NCBI GenBank assembly: GCA_036308445.1
Contig: JAXJVS010000143.1
Coordinates: 1 to 5,754, forward strand
Reading direction: 5' to 3'
Source: MGBC113645 sp036308445
GTDB taxonomy: Bacteria > Bacillota_I > Bacilli_A > Erysipelotrichales > Coprobacillaceae
DNA length: 5,754 nucleotides
Every line of letters starts with the position of its first letter. The stretch's first letter is position 1. Positions 4,866-5,754 of the stretch are shown here, in pieces. Made by a program: the position numbers and the translations under genes. The notes beneath the pieces are model-generated. The model was not told the origin of the DNA. It saw nothing but the letters and a program-made list of their open reading frames with translations, and searched no databases.

Positions 4866-5754
4866 CACTTTAGAAGTATTTTATAATAATATAAAGGTAG
4901 GAACTCTTGCAAAGCTTAAAGACAACAGAGTTGCATTTGAATATGATAGTTCCTGGTTAATAAAAGGATTTTCTATCAGTCCTTTATCTCTTCCTTTAAA
5001 AAAAGAAGTTTTTATTCCAAAAAAAATGACATTCGAAGGTTTATTTGGGGTATTCGATGATAGTTTACCCGATGGTTGGGGAAAACTATTAGTAGATAGA
5101 ATGTTAATAAATCAAAAGATTAATCCACATACTATTTCTCACCTTAATAGATTAGCTATTGTCGGAAACACCGGTATGGGAGCTTTAACATATAAACCGG
5201 AATTTACTTTCAATAATATAGAAAGTAAAAAAGATTTAGATGAATTAGCCAATGAATGTAAAAATATTTTATTAACAAATTATTCAAAAGATTTAGACCA
5301 ACTATTTCATATGGGCGGCTCCTTTGGAGGTACTCGTCCTAAAATATTAACTACTATAGATAATGAAGATTGGATTATAAAATTTCCTTCATCTTTAGAT
5401 AAAGATAACATAGGAGAAATAGAATACCGATATTCTTTATGTGCAAAAAAATGTGGTATAGAAATGAGTGAAACAAGATTATTTCCTTCTAAAATATGTA
5501 ATGGATATTTTGGGATCAAAAGATTTGATAGAAATAACCAAAAAAGAGTCCATATGATTTCAGTAGCTGCACTATTAGAAACAAGCCATAGAATTCCTAA
5601 TCTAGATTATGATATTCTTATGAAATTAACTTTAAAATTAACTAATAGCTACGAAGAAATCGAAAAATTGTATCGTCTTATGTGTTTCAATGTTTTTGCC
5701 TACAATAGAGATGATCATTCAAAAAATTTTTCTTTCATTTATAATGAAGAAAAA
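4852..5754 (+). CDS. hipA: HipA-like toxin, Ser/Thr kinase fold (partial, runs past window end)
   Basis: HipA toxins are kinases that, in E. coli, phosphorylate glutamyl-tRNA synthetase and cause growth arrest and persistence; the target here is unknown. The frame is open for 301 codons to the last base, with no stop, against about 410-440 residues in typical HipA. The N-terminal subdomain is present (LEVFYNNIKVGTLA at 6-19, then GLFGVFDDSLPDGWG around 64-78, then LAIVGNTGMGALTY around 101-114). The glycine-rich loop reads GGSFGGTRPK (155-164). The ATP-binding Lys is probably Lys177 in WIIKFPS, followed by an EIEYRYSLCAKKCGIEMSE helix and GIKRFDR. The catalytic segment NRDDHSKNFS starts at 285, with Asp288 or its neighbour as the likely catalytic base. 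A weak AGAGA precedes the ATG, which sits inside the 3' end of hipB in another frame. All visible kinase motifs are intact, so the toxin is probably functional. The C-terminal part is outside the window. Confidence 0.93.
   Translation, partial: MKTINTLEVFYNNIKVGTLAKLKDNRVAFEYDSSWLIKGFSISPLSLPLKKEVFIPKKMTFEGLFGVFDDSLPDGWGKLLVDRMLINQKINPHTISHLNRLAIVGNTGMGALTYKPEFTFNNIESKKDLDELANECKNILLTNYSKDLDQLFHMGGSFGGTRPKILTTIDNEDWIIKFPSSLDKDNIGEIEYRYSLCAKKCGIEMSETRLFPSKICNGYFGIKRFDRNNQKRVHMISVAALLETSHRIPNLDYDILMKLTLKLTNSYEEIEKLYRLMCFNVFAYNRDDHSKNFSFIYNEEK

Noticed and set aside
5307..5519. Minus-strand open frame of 70 codons
   Set aside because: It is antisense to conserved HipA motifs, including the glycine loop, with no initiation signal.

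Overview
This is a strongly AT-rich bacterial chromosomal segment, most likely from a low-GC Bacillota. The evidence is the A/T-ending codons, the AGGAGG-type ribosome binding sites, the RNA polymerase delta subunit (RpoE, a Bacillota protein), and the linkage of a DUF1934 protein, ArgS and RpoE next to a class A penicillin-binding protein. A gut Erysipelotrichia-type genome would fit, but the sequence alone does not settle the genus.

Layout: positions 1-150 hold no complete gene. They carry a hairpin-containing sequence that resembles the right end of an IS200/IS605-family (tnpB-type) element. A strong intrinsic terminator at 151-179 closes a minus-strand operon read from about 2640 down to 174: DUF1934 (YwiB-like) protein, then argS (arginyl-tRNA synthetase), then rpoE (delta subunit). 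A compact divergent control region at about 2620-2690 separates this operon from a plus-strand class A penicillin-binding protein gene (2691-4559), a bifunctional glycosyltransferase/transpeptidase for peptidoglycan. Directly after it, with no visible terminator, is a type II toxin-antitoxin pair: hipB (4584-4865, HTH antitoxin) and hipA (4852 to beyond the window end, Ser/Thr-kinase-like toxin). hipA has 301 codons here and overlaps hipB by 14 bp.

How the parts relate: the minus-strand operon is translation and transcription housekeeping, and the plus-strand PBP is cell-wall housekeeping. The IS-like end and the hipBA module look like accessory additions flanking this conserved core. I found no rRNA, tRNA, CRISPR array, riboswitch or T-box. 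I see no wholly new system; the most interesting points are the tightly overlapping divergent promoters, the IS-derived hairpin behind rpoE, and the hipBA module with an SD-less antitoxin start placed right behind a PBP gene.
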